Below are positions 8,809-17,205 of a stretch of DNA of 64,000 nt, one piece after another. This DNA comes from CATOSP01 sp965204715 (GTDB lineage: Bacteria; Chloroflexota; Dehalococcoidia; Lucifugimonadales; UBA3495), in the NCBI GenBank assembly GCA_965204715.1, contig OZ242009.1, forward strand, positions 3,472,001 through 3,536,000. The letters are read 5' to 3'. The translations under genes were made by a program, and so were the position numbers. The notes below the pieces were generated by a model, which made no database searches, had not been told where the DNA came from, and was given only the letters and a program-made list of their open reading frames with translations. Numbering within the stretch: position 1 is the first letter of the stretch; each line of letters opens with the position of its first letter.

Positions 8809-9207
8809 ATGTTCCAAACCTCCCCCATGGAGCCCTTTGAACAAGACCCGGTGACAGATTACAGGCAACAGTCCAGGGAGTTCCTGGGCAAGGGCCGGGA
8901 ATACCTGGCCGCGGGCGACCTGCACCAGGCCGCCGAAAAGGGCTGGGGCGCAGCCGCATGGATGGCCAAGGCCGTGGCGGAAGCGCGGGGGTGGCAATAC
9001 CGAAGGCATGACGAGTTCTTCACGGTGATGTACCAGGCCGAGGAGCTGTCCGGTGATGCCCGGCTTTCCGACTTGCGAGGCCGCGCAAACGAACTGCACG
9101 GGTTCTTTTACACCCGCAATACACTCCTGCGCCCCAATGTCATCAGCCAAAGTCTTGACCGCATGGAGCTTTTACTGGACATCCTGGAACCCTTGACGGC
9201 ATCGTAA
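8809..9207 (+). CDS. HEPN/PaREP1-like small protein, copy A1
   Basis: A 132-residue all-helical protein. It shares a core of the form AxEKxWGAxxxxxxAVAxxRGWxxxxH with its tandem neighbour at 9230 and with the pair at 48534 and 49070. The R-G-W-x4-H string (R-x6-H) resembles the RX4-6H catalytic motif of HEPN RNases, and the family looks like PaREP1-type HEPN-related proteins. Function is unknown. The ribosome site is GGAGGG (8791-). It lies 22 bp upstream of the second copy, with which its first 70 residues are nearly identical. Confidence 0.7.
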   Translation: MFQTSPMEPFEQDPVTDYRQQSREFLGKGREYLAAGDLHQAAEKGWGAAAWMAKAVAEARGWQYRRHDEFFTVMYQAEELSGDARLSDLRGRANELHGFFYTRNTLLRPNVISQSLDRMELLLDILEPLTAS

Positions 9208-9229
9208 ACAGCCAGCCGGGAGACTTCTA

Positions 9230-9631
9230 ATGTCCCAAACCTCTCCCATGGAACCCTTTGAACAAGACCCGGTGACAGACTACCGGCAACAGTCCAGGGA
9301 GTTCCTGGGCAAGAGCCGGGAATACCTGGCCGCGGGCGACCTGCACCAGGCCGCCGAAAAGGGCTGGGGCGCAGCCGCGTGGATGGCCAAGGCCGTGGCG
9401 GAAGCGCAGGGGTGGGAGTACAGGAAACACGACCAGTATTTCGATGTGATGTACCGCGCCGAGGAACTGTCCGGCAACACCCGATTGCCAGGGCTATGGC
9501 ACGTTGCGAACACGCTCCACGGGTTCTTCTATACCCGCAAGATGCTCCTGCGCCCAGAGCGCATCGGCCGCGGGCTTGACCAGATAGAGACGGTCATGGA
9601 TATCCTGGAACCACTGGCCGAGCCGGGGTAG
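9230..9631 (+). CDS. HEPN/PaREP1-like small protein, copy A2
   Basis: A 133-residue tandem duplicate of the preceding gene. The N-terminal two thirds is almost unchanged, while the C-terminal part has diverged (GLWHVANTLHGFFYTRKMLL versus DLRGRANELHGFFYTRNTLL). The Arg of the putative R-x6-H motif is Gln here (QGWEYRKH), so if the motif is catalytic this copy is probably altered. The last bases of this gene were themselves duplicated downstream (see repeat at 9618-10031). Confidence 0.7.
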   Translation: MSQTSPMEPFEQDPVTDYRQQSREFLGKSREYLAAGDLHQAAEKGWGAAAWMAKAVAEAQGWEYRKHDQYFDVMYRAEELSGNTRLPGLWHVANTLHGFFYTRKMLLRPERIGRGLDQIETVMDILEPLAEPG

Positions 9632-10031
9632 TCTGAACTGTGATTTATCTGATTTCTGGATTACCCTGATTTCTTTGCATGAATTTCCTGTTGGTTACTC
9701 GCTTGAATTCAAGGCTCCTTGCGCCAAAATTGATGAGCAACCCCACCTCCAGGTCATATGCCTCCAGGTAATTGATTGCCTGCGCCAGGTGTACGTCTTC
9801 CAACCGGGCAATGGCCTTCAATTGACCGAGCCGGGGTAGTCTGAACTGTGATTTATCTGATTTCTGGATTACCCTGATTTCCTTGCATGAATTTCCTGTT
9901 GGTTACTCGCTTGAATTCAAGGCTCCTTGCGCCAAAATTGATGAGCAACCCCACCTCCAGGTCATATGCCTCCAGGTAATTGATTGCCTGCGCCAGGTGT
10001 ACGTCTTCCAACCGGGCAATGGCCTTCAATT
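9618..10031. repeat. 206-bp tandem direct duplication
   Basis: The segment 9618-9823 is repeated at 9826-10031 with a 208-base offset and only an occasional mismatch (CTTTGCATG versus CCTTGCATG). The unit spans the last 14 bases of the HEPN-like gene A2 and the 3' half of the opposite-strand GxxExxY gene. The left copy therefore carries a truncated 3' fragment of the GxxExxY gene, with the same stop at 9645-9647. Confidence 0.9.
9645..9823 (-). pseudogene. Truncated 3' fragment of GxxExxY gene
   Basis: This is the extra copy of the last ~59 codons of the gene at 9853, created by the 206-bp tandem duplication. It has the same reading frame and stop but no start or N-terminal half. It is not expected to be translated as a separate protein. 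Confidence 0.8.
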
Positions 10032-10272
10032 CCACGGAGACCACGTTATCCACCAGGAAATCCACTCTCCTTGACCCTATTTGCCGACCTTTATAATAGA
10101 TTGGCATTTCATGTTCTCGGGTAAAGGACAGCCCTTCATCGGCCATTTCGACTTCCAGCGCCCTTTGATAAATCACTTCCTGGAACCCATTGCCCAAGGC
10201 GGAATGGACCATCATAGCGCACCCGATCACCTTTCCGGTTAATTCAGAGTACCGATGCCCTCTCATAATCAC
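9853..10272 (-). CDS. GxxExxY family protein (PD-(D/E)XK-like)
   Basis: The 139-residue protein has the defining GNGFQEVIYQRAL stretch (G-x-x-E-x-x-Y) near residues 27-40. The core DFLVDNVVSVELKAI and the tail AQAINYLEAYDLEVGLLINFG are typical of the family. The E and D...ELK residues resemble a restriction-endonuclease-like fold. Cellular function is unknown; such genes are common accessory genes. Its 3' half is duplicated downstream. Confidence 0.9.
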   Translation of the reverse strand: MIMRGHRYSELTGKVIGCAMMVHSALGNGFQEVIYQRALEVEMADEGLSFTREHEMPIYYKGRQIGSRRVDFLVDNVVSVELKAIARLEDVHLAQAINYLEAYDLEVGLLINFGARSLEFKRVTNRKFMQGNQGNPEIR

Positions 10273-10412
10273 GCCAATCCCATAATCACAAGAATCACAG
10301 TTCAGACATCAGCTCAACAAAACCTGAAACTGCGCCGGGTCCTGCCCAAAGTAGGCCAGCAATTCCTCGCTACGTCTCGCTCTCTTCGGCGCCCGCATTA
10401 CACTTCGACCTG

Positions 10413-11450
10413 TCACGTCCCCATCGTCGTGTGGAAGTAAATGTCCTCAAGGGCCAGGGGCTTGGTCAACAATCCCTGTTCCTGCGATGCCTGTACCGCC
10501 CGTTCGACGTTCTTGCCCATCGCCCGGATACCGATGGGATACGGGTCAGGGCCGATGACCGATGCTTGACCGGCAAAGTCCGAGCCGGGGAAATAGAGAT
10601 AGGCGGCCTGCGCCTCCCTTGCCCTCTGGATGGCTACCTCCTTGGAACGCCGCAGCGCATTGAACAGCTCCAGCGCAACCCAAGGATGCTCCCTCAGAAT
10701 CCGGTTCTGCACGATGACGTGGTGGTTGCAGTGGAAGAACCCCGTCTTGCGGAAATACTCGTACACCACGCCCTTGCCATCGTCCGCCAGCAGCTTCCTG
10801 ATTCTTGGGTTCTCTGTCGTGGGGGTGCCGCCGTAGCGGTCGATTACCGTTGAGTCGCCTGCCGTGACCCGTCCGCCCGAGCGCATGGCGGTGAAGGCGT
10901 CGATCTCTCCCTGGTCCAGCATTACGTCCAGGGTCTGGTCCACCGTCAGCCAGTGATGGGTCACACCCACCGGACCGGCGTCGTCCAGGCCCAACGCCCC
11001 TCCATGGCTATGCTCCCTGGTGCGGCCGTTGAACCACACGTTGTCGCCTGCCTCGATGCCGTAGAGGTCCAGCAGGGTGGCGCGAAACCAGAGGCCGGCG
11101 GTCATGTCGTAGTCCGGGATGCCAATGCGCTTCCCCTTGATGTCGGCCAGGGACTCGATGCCGGACCCAGCGTTGACATAAAGGCTCGGCCATACATGCC
11201 CCCGGCTCAGGAACACCGGCAGGGCCGACCAGTCCCATTTCGAGCCGTCGCTCCGCTCCAAGGCCAGCAGGGTCTCGGATATGGACATCTCGGAAGCATC
11301 GAACTCGTCATAGGCCAGGTTGCGGTAGAACAGGTCGCTGGGCGGGATGGTCAGCATCTCCAGGTCTATGCCCTCCGGCCTCACAGTTCCGTCGCGCAGG
11401 GGCTGGACCCTTGGATTGTCGGAGAAGGCCATCGTGATATGTATTGCCAT
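10413..11450 (-). CDS. 4,5-dihydroxyphthalate decarboxylase-like / substrate-binding-fold protein
   Basis: The start at 11450 is supported by AAAGGAGT; the frame is open further upstream but without a site. The 345-residue product resembles the Pht5-type 4,5-dihydroxyphthalate decarboxylase family, which has a periplasmic-binding-protein-like fold. Visible signatures include an early DNPRVQPL, a DLFYRNLAYDEFDASEMS segment, LADIKGKRIGIPDY and VGVTHHWLTVDQTL. There is no signal peptide, so it is cytoplasmic. Such proteins are common in aromatic catabolic clusters, but many homologues are not proven decarboxylases. It is divergent from the MFS gene at 11575, suggesting a shared import/degradation unit. 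Confidence 0.75.
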   Translation of the reverse strand: MAIHITMAFSDNPRVQPLRDGTVRPEGIDLEMLTIPPSDLFYRNLAYDEFDASEMSISETLLALERSDGSKWDWSALPVFLSRGHVWPSLYVNAGSGIESLADIKGKRIGIPDYDMTAGLWFRATLLDLYGIEAGDNVWFNGRTREHSHGGALGLDDAGPVGVTHHWLTVDQTLDVMLDQGEIDAFTAMRSGGRVTAGDSTVIDRYGGTPTTENPRIRKLLADDGKGVVYEYFRKTGFFHCNHHVIVQNRILREHPWVALELFNALRRSKEVAIQRAREAQAAYLYFPGSDFAGQASVIGPDPYPIGIRAMGKNVERAVQASQEQGLLTKPLALEDIYFHTTMGT

Positions 11451-11574
11451 CGTTCCACTCCTTTGACAAACATCCGTCCAACGTGAATAGTGTTCCCGAA
11501 CAAGGATTCGTCCCCGAACAGCATCGTCACACCCGGGGACACTATAAGTCCCACGGTCAGGAGGCGCCACTACC

Positions 11575-12822
11575 TTGGTTGGAAACCTCTGGCGGGATGC
11601 CCTGAAGAAGCGCCACTACGGATGGGTCATCTTCTGCCTGGCCTTCCTCAACCTGACGGCCGAGGGCGGGATCAAGAACACCGCTCCGGTGTTGTTCCTG
11701 GCCTTTCGGGAGAGCTTCGCCCGGAGCGCTGCCGCCACCGCCGGGATATTCTCGACCTCCGGCCTGACCGGGGCGTTGATGTCCCCCCTGCTCGGCGGAA
11801 TACTGGACCGACTCGGCCCAAGATACCTGTTTGCCCTGGGCGGGACAGTGCTGCTGGCCGGCTACATGGGCAGCAGTTTTGTGTCGGAGTTCTGGCAACT
11901 GTTCATCTTCTACGGCGTGGTGGTCACCATTGGGGAAAACGCCGTATCGTCCTTCACCGCCACCGCCAATCTGGCCCCCTGGTTCCCCAAGAGCCGCGGC
12001 CGCGCGTTGGGACTGGCCGACTCCGGCAACCCCGTTGGCCAGGGCATTTTTGCGCCTTTGGCCCAACTTCTGATCTCGCAGGTAGGCTGGCGGATAACCT
12101 GCCGCATACTCGGGCCGGTGTTCTTCCTGATGGTCGTTCCCGCCAACCTGCTCTTCCAACGCGGTCCTCCGAACCCGGTGGAAGAGCCTGTCCGGCAGGC
12201 TGCATCTCAACCCGGCACCGCACACAGGGGACAAGCGGGGAGGCTGCTGCGCTCCGATGCCCTTTGGTACCTCGTGATGGCCCGGACCATTTCGTCGGTG
12301 GGGATACAGTTGACCAACGTCCACATGGTGGCCTTCTTCGTTGCCGGAGGGTATTCCGCGCTCCAGGCCGCATCGACCATCGGGGCCGTGGGTCTGGTCG
12401 GGTTGGTGGGGCGGCCTGTCACCGGCGCTCTCTCCGACGTGCTTGGCAGGGAGCCGGTCTTCACCCTGGGGTTCGGGATGCAGATCACCGCCATCGTGGT
12501 GGTGCTGCTTCTCGGAGACGGGGAGGCGCTGTGGCCCCTGGTGGTGTTCGTGGCGTTCTCGGGCCTGAGCGACGGCATCGGCGGGCTGGCCCTGAGCGCG
12601 AAGGCGGCGGACATCATTCCCGCAAACAGCCTGGGCACCGCGATGGGAATTATCCAGGCGGGGCGGAGCGTCGGGCTCCTGGCAGGGCCGGTGATAGGCG
12701 GCCTGCTCTTCGACCTGCAGGGGGACTACGCGGGGGCGTTCCTGCTGGCGGTGGGGTTATACGTTGCCGCCATCGGGTTCCTGTGGGCGACGCGGCTGGC
12801 GCGCCGCCCCGTGATTGCCTGA
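11575..12822 (+). CDS. MFS transporter, OFA/MCT-like
   Basis: A TTG start at 11575 follows AGGAGG by 10 bases. The 415-residue protein has about 12 hydrophobic segments. It begins with RHYGWVIFCLAFL, the Y-G-W signature shared by oxalate:formate antiporter/monocarboxylate-type MFS proteins, and has the loop LLGGILDRLGPRYLFALGG after helix 2. Similar proteins import or exchange small carboxylates. It is paired divergently with the decarboxylase-like gene and ends 10 bp from the convergent ThDP enzyme. Confidence 0.88.
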   Translation: MVGNLWRDALKKRHYGWVIFCLAFLNLTAEGGIKNTAPVLFLAFRESFARSAAATAGIFSTSGLTGALMSPLLGGILDRLGPRYLFALGGTVLLAGYMGSSFVSEFWQLFIFYGVVVTIGENAVSSFTATANLAPWFPKSRGRALGLADSGNPVGQGIFAPLAQLLISQVGWRITCRILGPVFFLMVVPANLLFQRGPPNPVEEPVRQAASQPGTAHRGQAGRLLRSDALWYLVMARTISSVGIQLTNVHMVAFFVAGGYSALQAASTIGAVGLVGLVGRPVTGALSDVLGREPVFTLGFGMQITAIVVVLLLGDGEALWPLVVFVAFSGLSDGIGGLALSAKAADIIPANSLGTAMGIIQAGRSVGLLAGPVIGGLLFDLQGDYAGAFLLAVGLYVAAIGFLWATRLARRPVIA

Positions 12823-12832
12823 GGCGCGGCAG

Positions 12833-14515
12833 TTACCTGCCGACCCAACCGCCGTAGATGGGATACTGGCTGCAAACGAACTCGATGTAGGACGGCTGGT
12901 TGGAGTCGTTGGCGGCCAGGGCGCGGTTCAGGGCCGGCCCCACATCCGCAGGTTCCGTCACCCGCTCGGTGTGGTAGCCCAACTCGCCGATCACCCTGGA
13001 CATGTCCACTTCTTCGTACCCCAACACCCGGTGGGTAAAGGGGTCGTGTCCGTCTCCCCAGAAGCCGGGACCGTAGCCGGAGAAACCGCCGTTGCTGACG
13101 TGGGCGATGGTAATCCCCAGGTTCTGGCGCAATGGCACTTCCAGGTTGCCCATCATGTAGCCAAGACCGGCCTCCCCGGTAACGGCCACGCAGTGCCGGT
13201 CCGGGAATGAAATTTTGGCTGCGATGGTGGCCGCAAGGCTGAACCCCAGGGACGACACGTTCCCCCAGCCCAGGAACCCGCGTGGTATCAGCGTGTCGTA
13301 CACCGTGCTCAACTGGTCCCGAGTGTTCCCCGACTCGTGGGTGACGAAGGACCTGAGCGGGTCGAGCACCTCCATCAGCCCGGCGTAAACCCGGTAGGGG
13401 TTGATTGGCGTGTCCGTGGAGGCCATCGCCTCCCTGTACTGGGCCAGAGCCTCGTCCCGGGCCGCCCTGACTTCCGCCATCACGCTTCCCGGTTCTCTGC
13501 CGTTTCCCCCGGTCTTGTCCGACAGCGTCCTTTCAAGGGCTTCGAGGGAGAACCGGGCATCCCCTATCAGGGCAACGGACGTGGGATATGCCTTGTTGAC
13601 GTGCAGTTCGTCCACGTTGCAATGGATGATCTTCTTGGCCACGGCGTTCGGTATGCCGTGGCTGAACCGGCCCGGCGAGAGGCTGGAGCCGACGGCCAGC
13701 AGCAGGTCGCACTTGTTCAAGTAGTGGTCCACCTGGCCGCCCCTGACTCCAACGAACAGGGGATGGTCTTCGGGGAATGCGCCCTTGGCCTTCAGGGTGG
13801 TGATTACCGGGGCGTTGGCCAACTCGGCGAATGACCTGAGCTGGTCCGACGCGCCCGCGTAGATCACGCCCTCACCGGCGTAAATCAGCGGGTCCCGGGC
13901 CTCCAGCATCAGGTCCACCGCGGCAGACACGTCGGCGGGGTCGGGGAGCGACTTCCATGCCTTGACCGGCAGGTAGGGATCGGCGGTCTCGTCGAACAGG
14001 GCGTCGGCGTCCGGGATTGCCAGCACCACGGGGCCGGGCCTGCCAGACCGCAGCATCGTGAAGGCGCGGCGCATGAACTCGTGAAGCCGCTCCGGCCTGT
14101 CCAGGTAGCCGTACCACTTGGACACCGTCTTCAGGCTGGCCGTGACGTCGAACTGGCTGTTCTCGGTCCCGCCAATGGGCACCCCGTCGGTGATGCACAG
14201 CACCGGGGAGCCGTCCTCATAAGCCTGGGCCATGCCCGCATAGGCGACCTGCAACCCTGCGGCGTTGACGCCTCCCTGGAAGGTAGCCACTCCGATGCGG
14301 GGGGCGGGCCGGGCGGGTCCGGAGGTCGCCCCGGCGTTGATGCGGGAGTAGGCATCAGCCAGGGCAACCGCGTAGCGGTCGTCCCGCATCATCACCATCT
14401 GTATTCCTTCCCGGCCAAGGGAGTTATTGACCCGGCAGACCGGGAAAGTGGAGACCCACTCCACTCCTTCCTGCTTCAATACCCGTGCTATCCCGGTTCC
14501 CACGCTTACAGTCAT
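12833..14515 (-). CDS. ThDP-dependent enzyme (acetolactate synthase/benzoylformate decarboxylase-like)
   Basis: The 560-residue protein has the three-domain layout of ThDP enzymes: an N-terminal PYR domain, a central domain (LIYAGEGVIYAGASDQLRSF) and a C-terminal PP domain. Two normally fixed residues differ. The N-terminal H-E pair, in which the Glu activates ThDP, reads R44-D45-D46, and the G-D-G metal motif reads TGEAGLG near residue 441, followed by the expected SNGG. It may catalyse an unusual carboligation or decarboxylation, or have reduced activity. GGAGGA lies upstream of the ATG. It is divergent from the flavin monooxygenase at 14762, with a palindrome between them. Confidence 0.82.
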   Translation of the reverse strand: MTVSVGTGIARVLKQEGVEWVSTFPVCRVNNSLGREGIQMVMMRDDRYAVALADAYSRINAGATSGPARPAPRIGVATFQGGVNAAGLQVAYAGMAQAYEDGSPVLCITDGVPIGGTENSQFDVTASLKTVSKWYGYLDRPERLHEFMRRAFTMLRSGRPGPVVLAIPDADALFDETADPYLPVKAWKSLPDPADVSAAVDLMLEARDPLIYAGEGVIYAGASDQLRSFAELANAPVITTLKAKGAFPEDHPLFVGVRGGQVDHYLNKCDLLLAVGSSLSPGRFSHGIPNAVAKKIIHCNVDELHVNKAYPTSVALIGDARFSLEALERTLSDKTGGNGREPGSVMAEVRAARDEALAQYREAMASTDTPINPYRVYAGLMEVLDPLRSFVTHESGNTRDQLSTVYDTLIPRGFLGWGNVSSLGFSLAATIAAKISFPDRHCVAVTGEAGLGYMMGNLEVPLRQNLGITIAHVSNGGFSGYGPGFWGDGHDPFTHRVLGYEEVDMSRVIGELGYHTERVTEPADVGPALNRALAANDSNQPSYIEFVCSQYPIYGGWVGR

Positions 14516-14684
14516 AGATCAGTCCTCCTGAACTTGGTCTCCGTACAGGGGCGCGCCCTTGGAGAGTTATGCTGGCCAATTATACACTCCGGCAGAGTCC
14601 TGCCCGGCCCCCAATTGTGCCCGGCCCCGATTGATTGAGCGATTCCACCCGCCGATTGTGCATAGCCACATGCGGGGTTAAACT

Positions 14685-14699
14685 ACCGGCATTGCCGGT
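14685..14699. promoter_or_regulatory. 15-bp palindrome in divergent promoter region
   Basis: ACCGGCA-T-TGCCGGT is a perfect inverted repeat lying between the divergent ThDP enzyme gene and the flavin monooxygenase gene. The preceding GGGGTTAAAC (14675-) recurs as its complement GTTTAACCC upstream of the monooxygenase at 18293. It may be an operator for a shared regulator. No regulator gene is adjacent. Confidence 0.35.
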
Positions 14700-14761
14700 C
14701 ATGGCCGCGGAAGCGGGGTGGGGGCGGGGTACAAAAAGAGGGGTTTGAAGGAGGGGTTTGA

Positions 14762-15856
14762 ATGCGGGTCTCCACCGGGTTCATACATGGCTATGCCGTA
14801 GCCGATTGGGACGAACTTTCCACTTTCGCAATAGAGGCGGAACGGCTGGGCGTTGACAGCATCTGGTCTCCCGAGGCATGGGGGTTCGACGGGGCAACGC
14901 CGCTGGCATACCTGGCGGCCAAGACCTCCAGCATCAAGCTGGGTACGGGGGTGCTCCAACTGGGCACCCGCACCCCGACCAACACGGCAATGACCGCAAT
15001 GTCCCTCTACTCCATGTCCAACGGCAGGTTCCTGCTTGGGGTCGGCACCAGCGGCCCCCAGGTGATTGAGGGGTTTCACGGCGTCATCTTCGACGACCCG
15101 ATAGGGCGCACCCGCGAGACCATTGAAATTATGAAGCAGGTCTTTTCCGGGCAGCGCGTCGCCTACCAGGGCCGCAACTTCCAACTCCCGGTCCGGGAGG
15201 GCCAGGGCAAGTCCATCCGCACTGAATCCCCCGCCATGCCGGACATCCCCGTCTACATTGCCTCACTGGGTCCGCGCAACCTGCGGCTGACCGGGGAGCT
15301 GGCCGACGGCTGGAAGGGCACATCCTTCATGCCCGAACACGCCGATGCCTTCTTCGATTACATCAGGGAAGGCGCTGACAAAGCTGGACGGGCGATGTCG
15401 GACATTGACCTCCAGGTGGGCGGCTCGGTGTTATTCACGGACGACGTGGATGAGGCGGTGGAAGCCCTGAAGCCGGGCTTGGCCTTCAGCCTGGGCGCGA
15501 TGGGGTCACGGGAGTACAACTTTTACAACGCCGCCTACTGCCGCGCCGGATACGCCGACGAGGCGAAGGCGATACAGAACCTGTGGATTGACGGGCGCAG
15601 GGACGAGGCCCGCAAGCTGGTCCCTGCCGAGATGGTCCTGAAGTCCAACCTCATCGGCACCGGCGAGATGGTCAAGGAGCGCATCCGGGCCTACCGGGAC
15701 GCGGGGGTAAATACCCTGGCGGCGTCCCTGCGTTACCGGGCCGTGGGCCGCACCGGGCTTGCCGTTCCCGGCCTGAAGGAACGCATAGAGGTGCTGGGCC
15801 CCCTGATGGACCTGGTAAGGGATGTAAACGAGGAACCTTTCGAGCCGCCCTGGTAA
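14762..15856 (+). CDS. LLM-class (F420- or FMN-dependent) oxidoreductase
   Basis: The 364-residue luciferase-like protein begins MRVSTGFIHG. It shows the IWSPEAWG strand-helix turn near residues 35-42, the SMSNGRFLLGVGTSGPQV flavin/phosphate-binding stretch near residue 85-102, and IPVYIASLGPRN. This set is closer to the F420-type N5,N10-methylene-H4MPT reductase-like subgroup than the copies at 291 and 18293. AGGAGGGG precedes the ATG. It is followed by another LLM gene 67 bp downstream on the same strand, so the two probably form an operon. Confidence 0.9.
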   Translation: MRVSTGFIHGYAVADWDELSTFAIEAERLGVDSIWSPEAWGFDGATPLAYLAAKTSSIKLGTGVLQLGTRTPTNTAMTAMSLYSMSNGRFLLGVGTSGPQVIEGFHGVIFDDPIGRTRETIEIMKQVFSGQRVAYQGRNFQLPVREGQGKSIRTESPAMPDIPVYIASLGPRNLRLTGELADGWKGTSFMPEHADAFFDYIREGADKAGRAMSDIDLQVGGSVLFTDDVDEAVEALKPGLAFSLGAMGSREYNFYNAAYCRAGYADEAKAIQNLWIDGRRDEARKLVPAEMVLKSNLIGTGEMVKERIRAYRDAGVNTLAASLRYRAVGRTGLAVPGLKERIEVLGPLMDLVRDVNEEPFEPPW

Positions 15857-15923
15857 TTCCTGGAGCGGTGGCTGCCGCACTAAACGGCCTCTCTTACATA
15901 ATATCCGATACCCGGAGGAGCAG

Positions 15924-16982
15924 ATGGCAATCCAGATTGATCTCAGGGTACCTCCCTGCAAGCCCGTTACCGAGCTCGCCGGCTTTGCCCGCCAGGCCGA
16001 GGAGGCAGGGTTCGACGGCGTGGGAGTGCTGGACTCCCAACTGCTGGAGCGCGACGTATTCGTCAGCATGGCCTTTGCGGTGCACGCGACGGAGCGCATC
16101 AGGATTTCGTCGGCGGTCATCAACCCGGTTACGCGCCATGTCTCCGTCCTGGCCTCGGCAATGAAGACCGTGGCCGAGCTTGCGCCGGACCGGGTGGAGT
16201 TCTGGATGGGCCGGGGCTTCAGCTCAGTGCAGACCGTTGGAGTGCGCCCTGCTTCCGTCCGGCAGATGCGCCGGGCGGCGCTGACCATGAAGGAACTGCT
16301 GCGGGGAGAGGACGTAACCTTCAACGACGTCCGCAGCCGGATGCGCCATGCGGGGGGCGGGGCCGGACGCGGCTCCGACGCGCCGCCGATTTTCATCGCC
16401 GCCCACGGTCCCCGCGCCATTGAACTCGCGGGCGAGGTGGCAGACGGCGTGCTTTTGCAGGTGGGCATCGCACCCGGGTCCATCGAGGTAGCCCGCCAAC
16501 ACCTGGAGGCCGGGGCGAAACGCGCCGGACGCGACCCTGACGAAATCGAGATGGCCCTGACCGCAACAACCATCATCCACGAGGACCAGCAGGAGGCCCG
16601 GGAGATTGCACGTCCGCTGTGCGCCCAGCGGCTGATCGAGACTACCCATGAACCCTACCTCCGGGCGGCGGGAATCGACCCGCAGGAACTGGAGATTCCC
16701 CAGGGTCTGCGGGACCTTTACCCGGACATACCCCATGCGGAGGACTGGGAAGAGGCGATGCGGCTGTGCCAGTTCATGCCCCAGGACCTGCTGGCGCAGA
16801 TATGCGATGCCATAGGACTTATCGGCACACCGGAGTATTGCGCCGAACGCCTGCGGGAGGCCGAGGCCCAGGGGATCAAGCGTCTCTACCTGATGACCTC
16901 GGAGACCTACGAGTTCCCCCACCGGGAGCTGGCGGCGTTCAGGGACAGGGTCTTCCCGGCGCTGGCGTCCGCGGCATCCTGA
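15924..16982 (+). CDS. LLM-class flavin-dependent oxidoreductase
   Basis: The 352-residue protein has an EEAGFDGVGVLDSQL segment near residues 29-43, ISSAVINPVTRH near 65-76 and the RVEFWMGRGFSS phosphate-loop segment near 90-101, all in the positions expected of luciferase-like monooxygenases. It is the most diverged of the four LLM proteins here. A CCGGAGGAGCAG site precedes the ATG. The substrate is not predictable. It is followed by a three-copy 33-bp repeat and then the amidohydrolase gene. Confidence 0.88.
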   Translation: MAIQIDLRVPPCKPVTELAGFARQAEEAGFDGVGVLDSQLLERDVFVSMAFAVHATERIRISSAVINPVTRHVSVLASAMKTVAELAPDRVEFWMGRGFSSVQTVGVRPASVRQMRRAALTMKELLRGEDVTFNDVRSRMRHAGGGAGRGSDAPPIFIAAHGPRAIELAGEVADGVLLQVGIAPGSIEVARQHLEAGAKRAGRDPDEIEMALTATTIIHEDQQEAREIARPLCAQRLIETTHEPYLRAAGIDPQELEIPQGLRDLYPDIPHAEDWEEAMRLCQFMPQDLLAQICDAIGLIGTPEYCAERLREAEAQGIKRLYLMTSETYEFPHRELAAFRDRVFPALASAAS

Positions 16983-17017
16983 AGTCCCCTTGAGCGCAGG
17001 TCCTGCCCCGGAAAACA

Positions 17018-17116
17018 TGGCTGCTGCGCGGGGCGGAGGGCGGGAAGATACGGCTGCTGTGCGGGGCAGCGGGCGGGAGGAAACGGCTGCTGTGCGGGGC
17101 GGAGGGCAGGAATAAA
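17018..17116. repeat. Three tandem copies of a 33-bp repeat
   Basis: Copies start at 17018, 17051 and 17084 and share GGCTGCTGYGCGGGGC followed by a GGGCGGGA-like tail. They are intergenic and end about 90 bp before the amidohydrolase ATG. The copies abut without spacers. The period of 33 is a multiple of three, but no gene runs through them on the plus strand. Confidence 0.85.
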
Positions 17117-17205
17117 TGGTATCATGGGGCCGCCAATAAGTCGGCAACGGACCACCATACCCTGCCCCGGCAACGGGGCGGGGCGGGATATGAAAGGAGT
17201 GTCTC

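Noticed and set aside
17018..17116. Possible CRISPR array
   Set aside because: The three 33-bp units abut directly with no spacers and no cas genes are near.
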